This document shows, piece by piece, positions 1 through 13,920 of a stretch of 64,000 nt of DNA (position 1 is the first letter of the stretch; every line of letters starts with the position of its first letter). The notes beneath the pieces are model-generated. The model was not told where the DNA came from. It did no database searches and saw only the letters and a program-made list of their open reading frames with translations. The position numbers and the translations under genes are program-made. This stretch comes from Quercus robur (Eukaryota > Streptophyta > Magnoliopsida > Fagales > Fagaceae), in contig NC_065535.1 of assembly GCF_932294415.1 (NCBI RefSeq), forward strand, positions 69,495,362-69,559,361. The letters are read 5' to 3'.

Positions 1-336
1 AGAATCACTCAATAAGAGTACATAAAGAAAAACATGACACAACATACTATTTTCACACAATCAATCATTAGCATAATTCATCGTTGAATTAAAAAGGTTT
101 ATTCCTTTAGAAAGGTTTATTCCTTTAATATAGACTATTGATTCTAATCCACTTTTCTGCCTATGAAACCATTTAAGATTCTAATCCACTTTCTAGAGAA
201 AATGAGGTAAGACAAATACACGGAATTAAATCCACAAAATCTGCTCGCAAGGAAGCACACGAAGACAGAGCAACAACCCCTTAGAAAATAGGAGTCTTGC
301 TCTTGTAACTTGTAAGCATTCCTTCATATTTACCCC

Positions 337-368
<32 letters not shown>

Positions 369-3300
369 TAATTGTTTCTCTTCTCTTTCTCAGCATGATA
401 TTTTTGAAGGAATAATCCTTTTTAAATCAACAACTAATTGTGGGTTTTAATTAGTTCAACTAGTAAAGTCTCTGATAGTTGAATAAGAGATCTGAAGTTC
501 AATTCCACTTACACCAAAAACCAATTGATGTCTTAGTTTGATGATAAAAAGTTATCATCAGGAACGGACGCCATAAGTTGAAATTCTAAAAAAAAAAAAT
601 CATTAACATAAACATAATATATACATACGTCTGCAATATATTTTCAAATACATGTCCAAACAACGCATCATTAGTTCCTATAGACTCCTTGAACTGAGTG
701 GAGTTAAGTGGTGCTAGTGGGGTCACTGAAGAGTAGCTGATAGTGAGAAAGTTAATGTGTCATAATGGCCAACAATAGTGAAGCAACGCATGTTTATTTC
801 CTATGATCTTCTAATGGCTTAAAGAGACAAGAAGGAGCAAGAGAGTTCTAGTAGCAAAATATTGTTCTCGTGTTCTCATAAATCAAAATCTATTTTCGCT
901 TACCTCTTGGTTTCATAGGAAACCGTAGCCGAAACCTTATGCTGAAGTGAATAAACCAAATTCCTCCCCATAACTCTTTTAGCCCCCGCAAAATTTCCAT
1001 GGCACTTCAGAGAGTATTTAATTTTATTCCATATGTATAACTATGTACTCTCGACTATTCTCTACTCTCTATGTCTCTCTCGCCTCTCAGTTTCTCTTTG
1101 TCTCGCTTTTCAAATTTTCTTTCCTTTTTTTCATTCGTTTTTTCGTTTGGATTGGGTTTACATCTTTTTGGATTTACATTTTGTTTTTTAAGATTTACTT
1201 GGGTTGGGTTAATGAGCTCAAGCTACAAAGTAAAGGGGGCCTAATGGACCCTGACAACTACAACAATTTTTCTTTGTTATAAGACACAAGGTGAATTCCA
1301 CAAAGCTGAGATGCCAACTAACTTACGGCCCCTTTGAGACCTTACATGTTTGCATTTAAATTTTTCTACAAATTTCCCTACCATAGCCTCCTGTTCCTCC
1401 TTGGCCACCAATTGCTTCAAAGATTCGAGCTGTTTTTCCGCCTCTTCCGAAGGATACAAGAATCTTAAGACATGTATGCATCTGTGACTCTATTATATAT
1501 GATAATAGCTTTAAGAAAATTGTTAATATTTTACATGATGTATCACACTTATATTAGTTATGCTGGTATGATAAGAACATATAATTTTGAGAGCTCTTTT
1601 TTATATTGCAGTTGTTGACTGTCATGAATGACTATAAAATGATTATAGCCATGATGACCAAGAAGCCATATTTGGCGTGGTCTCGAGGCATGTTTGAATG
1701 ATGAATACCAATGAGATTCTTCCAGGAGGAAACTAATTAATATAATGAAAATGAAGGCGTCTTACTACAACATAACAGTTTAGGCAGTCTATTTGTAAGT
1801 ACCATATACTAAACAAGCCAAAGAAAGCTTTAAAAAAATGGCAAAAAAATAATAATAATAATAAGGGAGTCTATTTGTTATAATACTAAGGTTTATGTAC
1901 TTGACTAAAATAATAGTAAAAAATTTGTAAATGTAACTACACCAAAGTGGACTTTGGTGTACCTTTTAAGTGCATTTTGACTTCGTTTGTAATACAAGGA
2001 AGCAATTAATTAGTAGATGACAAATTGTTACATATATAATTTTTTTAAAAATACCTCACACATCATTTCCTTTTATAAATAAATAAAAATAAAAAATAAG
2101 AAGAAAAAAAAAACCTCATACGCCTTCTTCAAATATATTATGGATTCATAGTGTAGCTCAATATTTTAACCAGTAAGTATTAGTCAAAGATTACGAGAAG
2201 CAGCCTTAATGTCGATTGGCTCTGGACAAAATTTTAACATTGCCGTGATGAAACTTTTTTTAATGGACCTAAGGCAATTAAACATCTTTGATAGCTAACA
2301 AAAAAGTTAATGTTGACCTCGACTCTTTAAGCAAAGCATTTTTTTTTTTTTTAATCCAAAAGCAAAAAATAATATGAAAGGAGAAAGCATGGAAGACAAA
2401 GATTACTACAATCCAACACTACTTTTTTTTTTTTTTGAGAAAGCAATCCAACACTACTTAATAAGAAGTTCTTGCGCATGTAGTTGACATCGATGATTGT
2501 GACCAAAGAAGATTTATAATCAAATTACCATCCAACGTTTCAGTCTGTGTTCATAATCATACGCAGAGTTCAAGGCAAAATGTGTAAATAAAGAAGAAGT
2601 GCGCAACATACATGAGCTTAATTTTGAAATGTGTTATATATATATATATATAGGATCCGGTTAATATGTGCGCACACATTAAACTATCCATTTTTAGAAA
2701 CAATTTCTTAAGAATTGAAAAAATTGTCAATACTTTTTCAATTCTCGAGAAATTTTTTTTTAAAGATGAAAATTATTGTGTGTTCTTAGGGCACACATTA
2801 AAAAAATCCATATATATATATATATATATATATGAACCCAACCCATATATACACCGACCAATTATGGAAATTCTCTACAGTATGACCTATACTCTTTTAA
2901 AGATGCATGTGATGCCCAGTTTCAGTACCAGTATATATTTAGTGTGGCAAAGCCTAGCTAGTTTGTGATTCTTGTATTATTTAATGTCTTATGTTGATTC
3001 TAGGTCAAGGGTAGCTTGGATTATATGATGTAATGTCAATTCCTTGGCCTTTTCGAGAAATGAAAACTTTATTAATATATGCAATTTGCATCACATGTTA
3101 TATTAGACCCCACATGATTTTGATTATAAGAAAAAAAAAAAAAAAAAGCCCACATTTTGCATCGATTTTTTGTGATAAATACGGGCAAATATTGTTCTAT
3201 GTGCGATGAGTAATGAGTTGTGTTAATAGATAAAATCTATTATCATTGACATTTTAAAAAAAAATTACATAGCATTTTTATTTTCTCATATAATTTAACT

Positions 3301-4097
3301 CTACTTTTCTGTTGTTGGGAAAAAATGTTGGAAATTGTTTAAAATTACAAAAGGCTTATAAACAGGCATGACAATAAATATTATTGGTGTGACGGTTAAC
3401 AACATAAATAAAGAAATTTTTTAATTACTTTTTGTTTTATGTTTAAAAAGTGATATATTAATTTGTAAAACTCTTGTAATAAACTTTGTATTAATTCTAG
3501 CATAGTAAAAAAAATGTAAGAGTGATCATTTTGTCAAGAAAAAAAGATATACGTTCTCCTATACGATTAATACCCTTGTCCCCATTCTTTATGTAGCAAG
3601 AAATTGAAACAAGATGGAACAAGAGCCGGTAATTTCCATTTTAAAGATGCTTACAATATATGAGTTGTCTCTTTTGATAATAAGTACAACTTATAGTTAG
3701 GCCAACCAAGTTGCATATAGTGACATCAAAGGATGTCCTACAACAGTCTGGGATTTAGACAGTCAGATCTAAAAAGTCTACAATTTTATATTAAGCTTCT
3801 GCAAAGACAGGTACAAATTAAGAGCATGAATATAGTGATGCTATAAAGCAAAAGGGTGATATCATTTTTGCATTTAATTGGCACATCTTGTAATATTCGA
3901 TGTGTATGTAATACATAGCCGTAGATTAACATTTTATTCAATACCATTCATATAATTTGGAGTATCACATATATTAGTTGGAAAAAAAAAAAAAACAAAA
4001 AACAAAAACAAAATGAGTGTGGAAAAGTCATTTTCAACGCGCACAGAAAGAAAGATAGATTAAGGAAGCTCATAGTAGCTTGAGATTGCCTATGAGA

Positions 4098-4128
<31 letters not shown>

Positions 4129-4300
4129 TCCGTTGCTAGGTAAGCTCATGACTTTCATGACTACATATATTCTTAAAGAAACCAATGGGAGATTGAGACA
4201 TAATATATTCTTTCTCATTTTTATTTCCCACTTGCTTTGATATGCACAGGATTCTCATGATTATATATTTTCTGTGTCTATATCAAAGAAAACTTTGCCT
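1..4300. other. intergenic region, no supported gene
   Basis: AT-rich DNA with no ORF that I can tie to a family. It holds a poly-C run at about 332-357 followed by poly-A, and (TA)n microsatellites near 2635-2651, 2810-2833 and 4100-4128. Around 2655-2810 the words GTGCGCACACATTAA and GGGCACACATTAA recur, which may mark a small degenerate MITE. The minus-strand ORF at 1277-1459 has a Glu/Lys/Gln-rich start that could be a coiled-coil exon relic, but nothing around it supports a gene. Confidence 0.5.
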
Positions 4301-4305
4301 TGACT

Positions 4306-4315
4306 AAGCCTCTGG
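4306..4315 (+). promoter_or_regulatory. conserved leader block upstream of GDSL copy 1
   Basis: The word AAGCCTCTGG lies 32 nt upstream of the ATG. Copies 2 and 3 carry AGGCCTCTGG at 11259-11268 and 22694-22703, 35 and 31 nt before their ATGs. Conservation in the more divergent copy 1 suggests a shared 5'-UTR or core-promoter element. Its function is unknown. Confidence 0.35.
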
Positions 4316-4347
4316 GCTACCATAAACAAGGGAAGTGCTAGTGTCAT

Positions 4348-6355
4348 ATGAGTCACTGTTTTGGTGCAAGAATGGAGGTTGAAAGGGTATTCATTGCTTG
4401 GAGTATAGCTTTCTTGCTTTTGAGTGTGTTAGGTGAAGAAATGGCAGGTTTATCACATTGTGATTTTCCAGCAATCTACAACTTTGGAGACTCAAATTCA
4501 GATACTGGTGGGATATCAGCAGCATTCTATCCAGCAGGGCAACCGTCTGGCGAGACCTTTTTTCATGAACCAGCTGGAAGAGGCTCCGATGGGCGGCTTA
4601 TAATAGACTTTATTGGTAAAATGCATATCAACTTGTTCTCTGTCCAACAAGCACATATCTAAAATTGTTTGCCTATCAAAGTTCACAGAAAAAAAAGAAG
4701 CTGGTTATTTTTTTATGCAGCCAAGCGCCTTAGATTGCCATACTTGAGTGCCTATCTAGATTCCATTGGAGCAAGTTTCAGGCATGGTGCAAATTTTGCC
4801 ACAGGAGGATCAACAATTAGGCAGCTTAATGAGTCCTTCTTTTTGACTGGTGCAAGCCCTTTCTCTCTAGATATCCAGATTGTGCAATTTGACCAGTTCA
4901 AGACACGCACCAGCAAGCTCTACAACAAAGGTAATACCAAATCACCCAAAAAGAAATCGTTTCTCACCAACTTACAATGTCCTCTACATTTGTTTACGAC
5001 ATGCAGCCAAGAAAAACTCCCACAGAAGAAATCTTCCAAGGCCTCAGGACTTCTCAGATGCTCTCTACACATTTGACATTGGACAAAATGATATTGCTGC
5101 TGGTATTCGAAAATCAAGCAGTGAAAATTTTGGAGCAGTACTCCCAGACATAATTGACCAGTTAGCTTCAGCAGTTAAAGTAAGTCAAACAAAAAAAAAA
5201 GTTAATCTCAAGTGAAATTAACAGGATTGGGACTCTAATCTAACATGTTTATTGTGTTTATGGCTCAAAATCAATAAAATCTCTTTCAGCATCTGCATGA
5301 ACAAGGGGCAAGGAACTTTTGGATACATAATACAGGTCCCATTGGCTGCTTGCCAGTGACCCAACGCAACTACCACCATTCAATGCCTGGCATTCTTGAC
5401 CAGCACGGATGTCTCATAGCTCAAAATGACATGGCTATAGAGTTTAATAGGCAACTGAAGAGAAGAGTGACCAAACTGAGGACACAGCTACCTGGAGCTG
5501 CATTAACATATGTGGATATTTTTGCAGCAAAGTATAAACTAATCAGCAATCCAAAGGAGCAAGGTAATACTTGTTGACGAAGAAACTTATGGTGTGATTA
5601 GTTAAATAGTAAAGTCACATATTGAATAGGGAAATTTATGTTGCACACATTCACTTACACGCATAGTACACAGTTTTTTGAACTAAAATTGTGACTTGAA
5701 GTCAGGATTTCTAACTTGGAATACAAGTCACAATATTACTGTGCAAAAGTGGTGAGTATGCAAAATAGACATTACTCTATTGACATTAATACTAACAAGA
5801 GTGGATAGTTAATATTACATAACTAGGTCCAAATGTCCAATCATTTAAGTTTCTTGATTTAGCAGTGTCCCAACATGTTAGAGACCCTTCGAGGTGTTAA
5901 TTAAACTCTCACAAACTCGAAATCCTAATAGTTTCAATTTAAACTCTTTTATTTTTTAAAGCTACCTTGAGACTGCTCTTGCCCTGACCTTTGTTAAACC
6001 AATGTGATATCTGCTACTTGTCAGTTGTCACATGCTAAATGAAGTACAAGTTCCACCAAGATCCTATGGTGGGGATAAAAAAACAATGAAATAACAGTTG
6101 TCCTTTGCAGGATTTGTTGATGCAAGGAGCATTTGCTGTGGTTATCACGAGGATTCCAACCATGTGTGGTGTGGGCATAGGGATAAAATAAATGGTACTG
6201 AAATATATGCGGGGTCTTGTGAAGATCCTTCCAAGTATATTAGCTGGGATGGTGTGCACTACACTGAGGCTGCAAATCATTGGATTGCTAATCATATCCT
6301 CAATGGTTCATTCACGGACCCTCCAGTGCCAATCACACATGCATGCTTGTCATAA
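4348..6355 (+). CDS. GDSL esterase/lipase, tandem copy 1 (FXG1/ENOD8-like)
   Basis: A secreted serine esterase of the plant GDSL/SGNH family. Five exons with GT-AG borders: 4348-4615, 4721-4930, 5007-5179, 5290-5563 and 6111-6355, giving 389 residues, close to the roughly 390 of Hev b 13 and related esterases. A hydrophobic stretch at about residues 14-29 looks like a signal peptide. A second in-frame Met at residue 9 (4372) could be the real start. Block [11 protein letters not shown] gives the nucleophile Ser49; GANFATGG gives Gly112; DIGQND gives Asn187; SWDGVHY gives Asp355 and His358, so the SGNH set is complete. Family members cleave acyl or acetyl esters of polysaccharides or specialised metabolites in the wall or apoplast; this substrate cannot be read from sequence. 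It is the most divergent of the three copies, notably in the stretch after Gly159 and near the C-terminus. Confidence 0.93.
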
Positions 6356-9081
6356 GCGTCAGTCTGTGTGATGGAAATTTATGTGTATCCAATTTTTAAA
6401 TAGGAAGAGATACAGCAATCCAAAGATGTAATCTTCAATGCATTGCCATTTTCCAACTACGAATATATTAAAACTCCTCTCTTAAAAGTGTGAGAGTGAG
6501 CTCTTTCATTTAGCCCATATTTTATGTATTTAACATTTCATAAAACCATTTGGTGTCCTTGCTTTATATGATATATTAAAGCAGAGCACTTGATAGAGCG
6601 TTCACTTCTCAGTCAACAGAGCAGATCCACTATCAACTCACGGTTATATCTAGAAATTTAAAGGTTAAGCTGACACCATGGCTGCTGCTGGTCAACCTCT
6701 CAAAGATTTTGAAATTGTATCCTCTCTACGAACCTTATGATGGCAATTGGCAAACCCGAGTACACCTCATCACTGGTCACCAAGACCCTTGTTCAAAAGA
6801 CAAAGGGTCAAAATGATCGAGGTCAATGCCAAAACCTGACATCGATAAGGGTCATCAGAATAGTAACTCATTTTAGTTCGATAAGTTTCTAATCCATATT
6901 GATAAAACACAAACCCGTTCAACTTGACTTGTTTGCCAAGTTTACCCCTTTCCCAATCTTGAACTCATTTTTACCTTTCATGAAATGAAATTGTAAGAGG
7001 TGGGATTAAACTAGGAAGGCCACGGAAGTAAAGATGTATCGCCAACTAATAATGATTGTTTTGAAATCAATTTGTCCCTGTAGACATTCTGATGATAAAG
7101 TCAGTTTGGGTTTTTTGGAAATAGAAGTTTAATTTTCTAAGTAGTGAATAATTTTTTTTTTTTTTTTTAAAAGCATATCTCCTTGTCATGTTTGAGGGGT
7201 TTTATACTTGTAAATTACACCTACTCCTTTGTCCCAAATCAAGCCTTAAAGCACAACTTTTCTTTAATTGATTTGATACCTGTCCAAAGTTAGAGGTCTT
7301 CAAGAGATAATTGGATGGCTCAATATGTTCAGAGTTCAGACCTACTATTAAAGTGAGAGACAAATCGCCTAACATTAAATGCAATAAGAAGTTATTGGGC
7401 ACAATTAATGCACAAATGACTACTATCTTGCACGATTGATGTTTCCTTCCAGGCTAGGAGTCCAATGATGTAAGACCGATGGAATAGACTTTCTATGAGA
7501 GATATTGACACTTGAAATATGTTGATTTTAATTATTAGTGAAATCACTCACATTTAATATATGTGGTGTACCAATATCAATCAATACCAAAAAAAAATAA
7601 ATCATTTTCCTGACCTGTTGCTAGACTCAAAGGAATTGTGAGTGGCAGCATGCTTTTTCTACCTGAGAAAAAAAAAAAAAAAAAAAAATCCAATGGTGTT
7701 ATGTAGGATTAGCATCATATAAGGCCCTTGAAAGATAGAATTTCTATGCCAATGAAGTTCGACAGCAAATGAGAACTACCTTTTCAGAAATTGGAAGATG
7801 TCAGCTTTGGATATCAATGGTGGGATAGGCTTCATGGCCCAAACTTGATGTTATTTGTGTTTGGGTCGTGGGCTACTACTCAGAAATCAGAAATCAGAAA
7901 TCAGAAATCAGAATGCAGCCCACTTCAGAGGAGAACGTTATCACGTCTCTGCAATGCATGACCGCTAATTGCGCAAAACAAAGATCTTTTTTTCTATATG
8001 TTTTTTTTGCTTGTCCACTTTATTGCAGATAGCGACAACCATCGTACAGTTTCATTAAATAAAATATATGGTATGAGACACAAAAGCCCCATCACCGACT
8101 TCTCTTTCTTCAAGGTACTTCTAGATGGCCACATGATTATGATCCTTTGGTCCTTACAATTAGGGACATGTGTTGCCCTATGCATTTATGCATTTGAGCT
8201 GTCCTCCACACTCTTAATTTGTCACCACCCTTTTCCCAAATCTTCTCTCTTTTTCTTTTTCTTTTTTGTTTTATCAGATCTTCTCTCTTTTTCTATTTCC
8301 TTTTTCTGCTTAAATTAAATGCGAAGGACAGGAGCTTTGGTGCATCAATATACTGAAAACTACGTTAAGATAAGAACACATATTTTATGTACATTTTAAT
8401 ATGTCTCGTACACTGATGTATTGGACACACTTTCAAGTGTCAAAACACAAAAAGATGAATTATCTTCAATGTACTCTCCACTACCCTACTAGGACTGAAG
8501 ATAGCTGTTTATCACCACAAAAATAAATAAATAAACAAATGAAAAGAAAGGAAGAAGAAGATAGCCATATCCATCCTCAATCTTGGATCTTTTTTTTTCT
8601 TTTCTTTTTTTGCTAAACCCAATCTTGGATCTTGGTACAATGTTGATCAGAATCCACATAACGTTAGGCAGGGACGGAATTATTAAAGGAACAAAGGAAA
8701 CTTTTATTTTTATTTTTTAGTGTATATAACTATATGTAGAAAAATGGAGTATAAGATTGTGAAGTGTAGTTCCAAAATTAGAAGTTATGAACTCACTTTT
8801 GTGTCTGGTGTCTCTTCCTCAAACAAAAAACTGCTTTTAGATAACAAATTCCTAATATAAGCAACTTGTTTGGCTTTTTGTTAAAGAAGAAAAAGTTACA
8901 TTCAAATGATGGTGTGTTTCGGGTTTTTTTCTTTTTTTTTTTTTAATTCAACTGACCATGTGTTGCTACTTTGATTATTTATTCTTAGGATACAAAATTA
9001 AAAGCCTAGAACTTTATAATATTAATGCTAATCTTGTTATTGTCCAGCTCATCCTAATCAATTTGGTTTATTTTGTTTTTA
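6356..9081. other. intergenic region between GDSL copies 1 and 2
   Basis: No supported gene. It holds homopolymer A/T runs (7150-7170, 7671-7688, 8926-8944) and a 7-bp tandem repeat of AGAAATC, about 4.5 units, at 7880-7912. The ORFs at 7202-7402 and 7998-8318 have no recognisable domain and look like chance frames. Confidence 0.5.
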
Positions 9082-9564
9082 GGCCGTATTTGTTTCATGT
9101 AAGTGATTTTCCGGAAAATAAATGCTATTTTCCGGAAAGGAAAATATTTTTAAGTTTTTGGTTGCATTTCAGAAAATATTATGAAAAATATTTTCTGGTG
9201 TTTGGTTGTATGGTTGAAAATGCTATTTTCCTACAAATTTTTCACACGGCAATTCAACCCATGGCAGCAAACTCCGGCAATCAAAAGCCACAACCACCAA
9301 AACACCACCACCACACCACCACAACAACAACAAAAATCAAAATCACACAGAAATCAAAATCACACAGAGAGAGAGATCGGTGGGTCGAAGATCGGTGGGT
9401 TGAAGGCGAGATTGCGCGGAGGCGAGATCGAAGGTGCGATCGGCGTGGTGCGATCGTCGAACTGGAGCTCGCGAGATCGACTGGTGCGTGCGATCGGCGC
9501 GGACTGGAGCTCGGGGGTCATCGGCGATCGTTGGACTGGACTGGAGCTCGGGGCTCGCCTCTTC

Positions 9565-9643
<79 letters not shown>

Positions 9644-9814
9644 AATTCATTTGAAGTGAAAATAGGAACAGAAATTCATTTCTGTGGTCAAAGCGTATTT
9701 TTTTCGGTCAACTGAAATTGATTTCCGAAAAATTCTATTTTCCGGACCAACCAAACACCCGCATTTCCAGAAAAGCATTTCCGAAAGTAATTTTTACCCA
9801 AAACAAACACACCC
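9082..9814. mobile_element. PIF/Harbinger-like MITE with internal (TC)n
   Basis: Starts GGCCGTATTTGTTT and ends with the inverse of GGGTGTGTTTGTTT, flanked on both sides by TTA (9079-9081 and 9815-9817), the target duplication typical of PIF/Harbinger. Subterminal parts carry repeated TTTTCCGGAAA words in both orientations. The middle holds a (TC)n microsatellite of about 70 bp (9571-9641). Long ORFs here are created by the dinucleotide repeat and are not genes. Confidence 0.65.
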
Positions 9815-10177
9815 TTAATTGCAAACACAATCAAAATAAAAATACTACAGCTGGCAAGTAAAATAAAATATAATAATAATTTTTATCTTTGTTCAAATCT
9901 CAAAATCAGCCTCTCCAAAATAAATTGGAGGGAAGACGGCCTCTTATAACCTCTCACAAATCTTGCAAAAAGTAGAAGTTTTATGTACGACTTTTTTTCC
10001 CCTATACTACCTTTCAGTGTTTTTTTTTTTTTTTTTTTTCTTATTTTTCATTGGTGATTTTTTTTTTCTTTTTCCTTTCAATCTTTGGGCCCTTTGATGA
10101 AATCGTGGGAGGGAATTTGCAGGATAGCATTAATGAGGGAAAGAATATAATAAGTTGACATGGGTGAGGAATAATAC

Positions 10178-10703
10178 TGCAAACTAGCATTTTGAGTTTT
10201 AGAGGCTCGATTTCAATCTAAATATCAAGTTTCAAATACTCGAATTCTACTTGCTAATCTGGGTAACTTTTTGCCACATAGATCTCGAATCTTATAGACT
10301 CGAGTTTGTAAAAAGTAAATCCGAGTCTACAAGACTTGATTTCTATAGTGAAACAGACCAAAACAAATCAAATCGGGCAGGAACAGAGAAACAAAGAACA
10401 GAGGGACAGAGGCAAAGAACGGAAGAACAGATCAAGAAGGAAGAAGAAGAAGAAGAAGAAGAAGAAGAAGAGGAAGAACAGAGGACCAGATCTGAAAGGA
10501 AGACTCAGATGTGGAAGGAAGAAGAAAAGAACTGAGGAAGAGGAAGATTCAGATGTGGAAGAAGAACGGGAACTCAAGTTTTAAATACTCGATTCCCACG
10601 TGAATTTTTTTCCATCACATGCAATTCAAGTCTTAGAAACTCGAGTTCAGATTTGAACTCGAGTTTTAGAGTCTTAAGATGCTAGTTTTCTATATAGTTT
10701 GCA
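10178..10703. mobile_element. probable MITE/fold-back element in GDSL copy 2 upstream DNA
   Basis: Begins TGCAAACTA and ends TAGTTTGCA, with many ACTCGAG-type words in both orientations near the two ends and a (GAA)n tract at 10438-10480 in the middle. The homologous upstream DNA of GDSL copy 3 (around 22,180) lacks this block, which fits an insertion after the duplication. The target duplication was not resolved, so the exact ends and the superfamily are uncertain. Confidence 0.45.
10438..10480 (+). repeat. (GAA)n microsatellite
   Basis: About 14 GAA/AGA triplets. They generate Glu/Lys-rich ORFs that are not real proteins. Confidence 0.9.
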
Positions 10704-11303
10704 AACCTGACAACTAACTAAAATATTTAAAAAATAATGTTAAAAGAAAAAAAAATTCTTGTTCCATTCCTCCCTATTGTTAGGCTTAAAGAATAAAAAG
10801 AGAAGCTTCTTTTTTTTTTTTAATCTACTGGAAGGAATAGAGATGCTTTTTTTGTTTCCAGTAGTTCAATACCTTATGTATCAATTCTCCTTCACACAAA
10901 AACCAAAACATATAAGGAAGAATATGAGTAGTGAATGACAGCATCGACAAGTGAAATTGACACAGTTTGACCAGCAAAATTGATTGCTAAAAAAAAAAAA
11001 AAAAGTAATAAATTCCTATTAAAATTTTTTTTAGAATTTTTATATATTTACATTTTACTTACAAAATAAATTTCCATCATATATTTACATTATAAAAACA
11101 CAAAAAATTGTCCATTTTGCAACAGTAAAAATACAATTTTCCTAAATTAAACATATAAAGTGAGCAGCAGTAAATCGGTGTGCACGTGAATGTCAAGAAT
11201 ATCTGCTTCCTTTTGCCCCATATACACCAAGATTAAGTAGGTAGATAACCTTAAAACCAGGCCTCTGGTTCTTGCTGGTCCCTATAGACTAGAGTGTTCT
11301 AGC

Positions 11304-13593
11304 ATGAACTACTTTTGTGCTGCACCAATGGAGTTTGGGAGACTATTATTAACTGGGTTCATGGTTTTGTGTGTTCTGGGTGTGGGAGGTAAAGAACTGC
11401 AAGGCTCAGCACCTTGTGTGTTTCCAGCAATCTACAACTTTGGTGACTCAAATTCAGACACTGGAGGCATATCAGCAGCATTTGAACCCATTCCAGCACC
11501 ATATGGTGATGCATTCTTTCACAAGCCTGCTGGAAGGGACTCAGATGGCCGGGTCCTCATAGACTTCATAGGTACAAACATTTCTATATCACTCTACTTA
11601 TCTATAGTAAAAGTATAGATTCATGATAGTTGTCTAATAGAGTAAAATATTTATGCAGCTGAGCACCTAAAATTGCCATACTTGAGTGCATATTTGAATT
11701 CACTTGGAACCAATTACCAGCATGGTGCAAATTTTGCCACTGGAGGATCAACTATTAGAAGGCAAAATGAAACCATATTTGAGTATGGCATTAGTCCGTT
11801 CTCTCTTGACATCCAGATTGTGCAATTCCTGCAGTTCAAAGCACGCACCTATGCTCTCTACAACCAAGGTCATTCCCATTAAAAGAAAAAAGTACCAATA
11901 GTTGTGTGTTTGGATGAGTTTATTTTCATCAGCTTATTTAGTTTTTTTATTGTGATTTCTAGCCAAGACACCCTCTGAAAGAAGCAAGCTTCCTAGGCCC
12001 CAGGACTTTTCCAAGGCTCTTTACACATTCGATATCGGTCAGAATGATCTTTCTGTTGGTTTTCGAAAGATGAACTTCGACCAACTTCGTGCGGCAATGC
12101 CAGACATTGTCAATCAGTTAGCCACAGCAGTCCAAGTAAGTAACCAGATTACTAGCATTGCTTGAAATAAGAAGTTTGAAATTAGAGACAGTGGTTCATA
12201 TTCTGAAGAGAAGGCAACACTGATATCTAGTTTAAAGCCTAATAATGCAGCTCTATGTTACTTTTGTTTTGCCTAGGCGGAGTTATAGGTTGGGGTATGA
12301 TAAAGGTATATTGGGAAAATTAATGTGCAGTAAATACATTGAAAATCCTTTATTTTCTGATAGTGATTTTTGTCCGATTCTTACTCCCGTGGATATAAGC
12401 ACATTGCCAAACCACGTAAATATCTGTCTTTGACTCTCTTTTCTCTCTATTTTCACTAACATTGCTATGATCTGAAACTCTGAATAATTGTGAGTTTAAT
12501 CAAGCATATCTTTGATATGAAACTACTGTAATGGACTACTTTCAGCGCATATATCAACAAGGGGGGCGGACATTTTGGATTCACAACACAGGGCCTATTG
12601 GATGCTTGCCAGTGAACTTTTTTTACAATCATAATCCAGCGCCTGGCTATCTTGATCAGCATGGCTGTATCAAGGGTCAAAATGACATGGCTGTAGAGTT
12701 CAACAAGCAACTCAAGGACAGAGTGATCAAACTAAGGGCAGAGCTCCCAGAAGCAGCAATAACATATGTGGATCTATATGCTGCAAAATATGGACTAATC
12801 AGCAATGCAAAGAATGAAGGTATTTATTATATTGTAATCCTATTCACATCACTTAATCAATTTCACATGCCTATCAAGGTTTACCATTACATTCTTTTGA
12901 GCTTACAATTTATGTTACTCTTAAGATGTGGAACATTTTACTACTATTAATAAGTTTAATACTCCGGAAAAGAATACATGTGGCCAATTTTGATTAGTCT
13001 GTTGAGAATCCATATCCGACTCCAAAATTTTGGGACTATGGCTAAGTAGTTATTGATGTTTTTGATTTGAAAAGAAATACACCTTTTGACTAAAGTAATA
13101 TCTAAAGAAGTCAAAGCCCCGCCACCCCGGGGGGGGGGGGGGGGGGGTGGAAGAGCACAAAAACTCAAAAAGTATAATGTCTGTTTGTAATTCTGGCCTT
13201 TTTCTTCCTTGTGAAAAGACAGCATTTGGGTTTTTACATTAGGGCAATTGTTACAATCATGTCGAAGAAAAGTGCCAATGTAACGGCTATTACTGATACT
13301 GTGAATCTGGGACAATTTTTTTTACACAAGTTACTTCTTTTACAGGATTCGCCGATCCCCTGAAGGTCTGCTGTGGGTATCATGTGAATTACGATCATGT
13401 CTGGTGTGGGACAAAAGCACTTGTAAATGGAAGTGCGGTGTTTGGTGCTTCTTGTGCTAATCCTTCACAGTATGTTAGCTGGGATGGTGTACACTACTCT
13501 CAGGCTGCTAGTCAGTGGTTTGCTAATCATATACTCAATGGTTCACTGTCAGATCCACCAATTCCAATTACCCGAGCATGTCAAAAGCATTAG
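11304..13593 (+). CDS. GDSL esterase/lipase, tandem copy 2 (FXG1/ENOD8-like)
   Basis: Five exons at 11304-11571, 11659-11868, 11963-12135, 12546-12819 and 13346-13593 encode 390 residues. Exons 1, 2, 3 and 4 have exactly the lengths of copy 1 (268, 210, 173, 274), showing a common gene structure. The first Met (MNYF) or Met9 (MEFGRL, 11328) starts a signal peptide with the hydrophobic core [14 protein letters not shown]. Ser49 in [10 protein letters not shown], Gly112, Asn187 in DIGQND, and Asp355/His358 in WDGVHYSQ make a complete catalytic set. Intron 4 contains a run of about 19 G at 13129-13147. The protein is far closer to copy 3 than to copy 1. The predicted role is a secreted or vacuolar ester hydrolase; the substrate is unknown. 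Confidence 0.93.
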
Positions 13594-13920
13594 TGTGATC
13601 ACAACCATATGTCATATGTGTTAGATTGGGCAATGGAAAGGTATAATAGTAAAAACATTGAGAATTAGCACTATAGGTGTATCAGAAGAATAACATTGAG
13701 TCTTGAGAAGTTGCATCTCTAGCAGAATTGTAACATTTGTCTCAGTTGCCAATCCAAAATTAAAAGCAAAGGGTAAAAAAGACCATAATATTTGAAATGG
13801 CCAGCTGATTTGTCATACTTCTCTAGTTTGCATGTTTTGTTTTCCCCATCATCATGCTTAAGATTGCATAAATGCTGAAAATAGTCTCAATATTGCATGA
13901 GTTTTGTTATTGTGCTAATG

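Noticed and set aside
1277-1459. Minus-strand 60-codon ORF with coiled-coil composition
   Set aside because: No splice partners, no family match and no nearby coding signal; kept only as a note in the intergenic entry.
9181-9715. Several overlapping ORFs of 90-230 codons on both strands
   Set aside because: They are produced by the (TC)n microsatellite inside a MITE and contain long Ser-Leu or Arg-Glu repeats.
10251-10584. Glu/Lys-rich ORFs
   Set aside because: Created by a (GAA)n tract; the rest of each frame shows no domain.
12245-12433. Small ORF between GDSL exons 3 and 4
   Set aside because: Lies in intron 3 and is not conserved as a frame in copy 3.
13129-13147. Long G run as a functional G-quadruplex
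   Set aside because: A single mononucleotide run inside an intron; its length may be a sequencing or assembly artefact, as may the poly-C run at 332-357.
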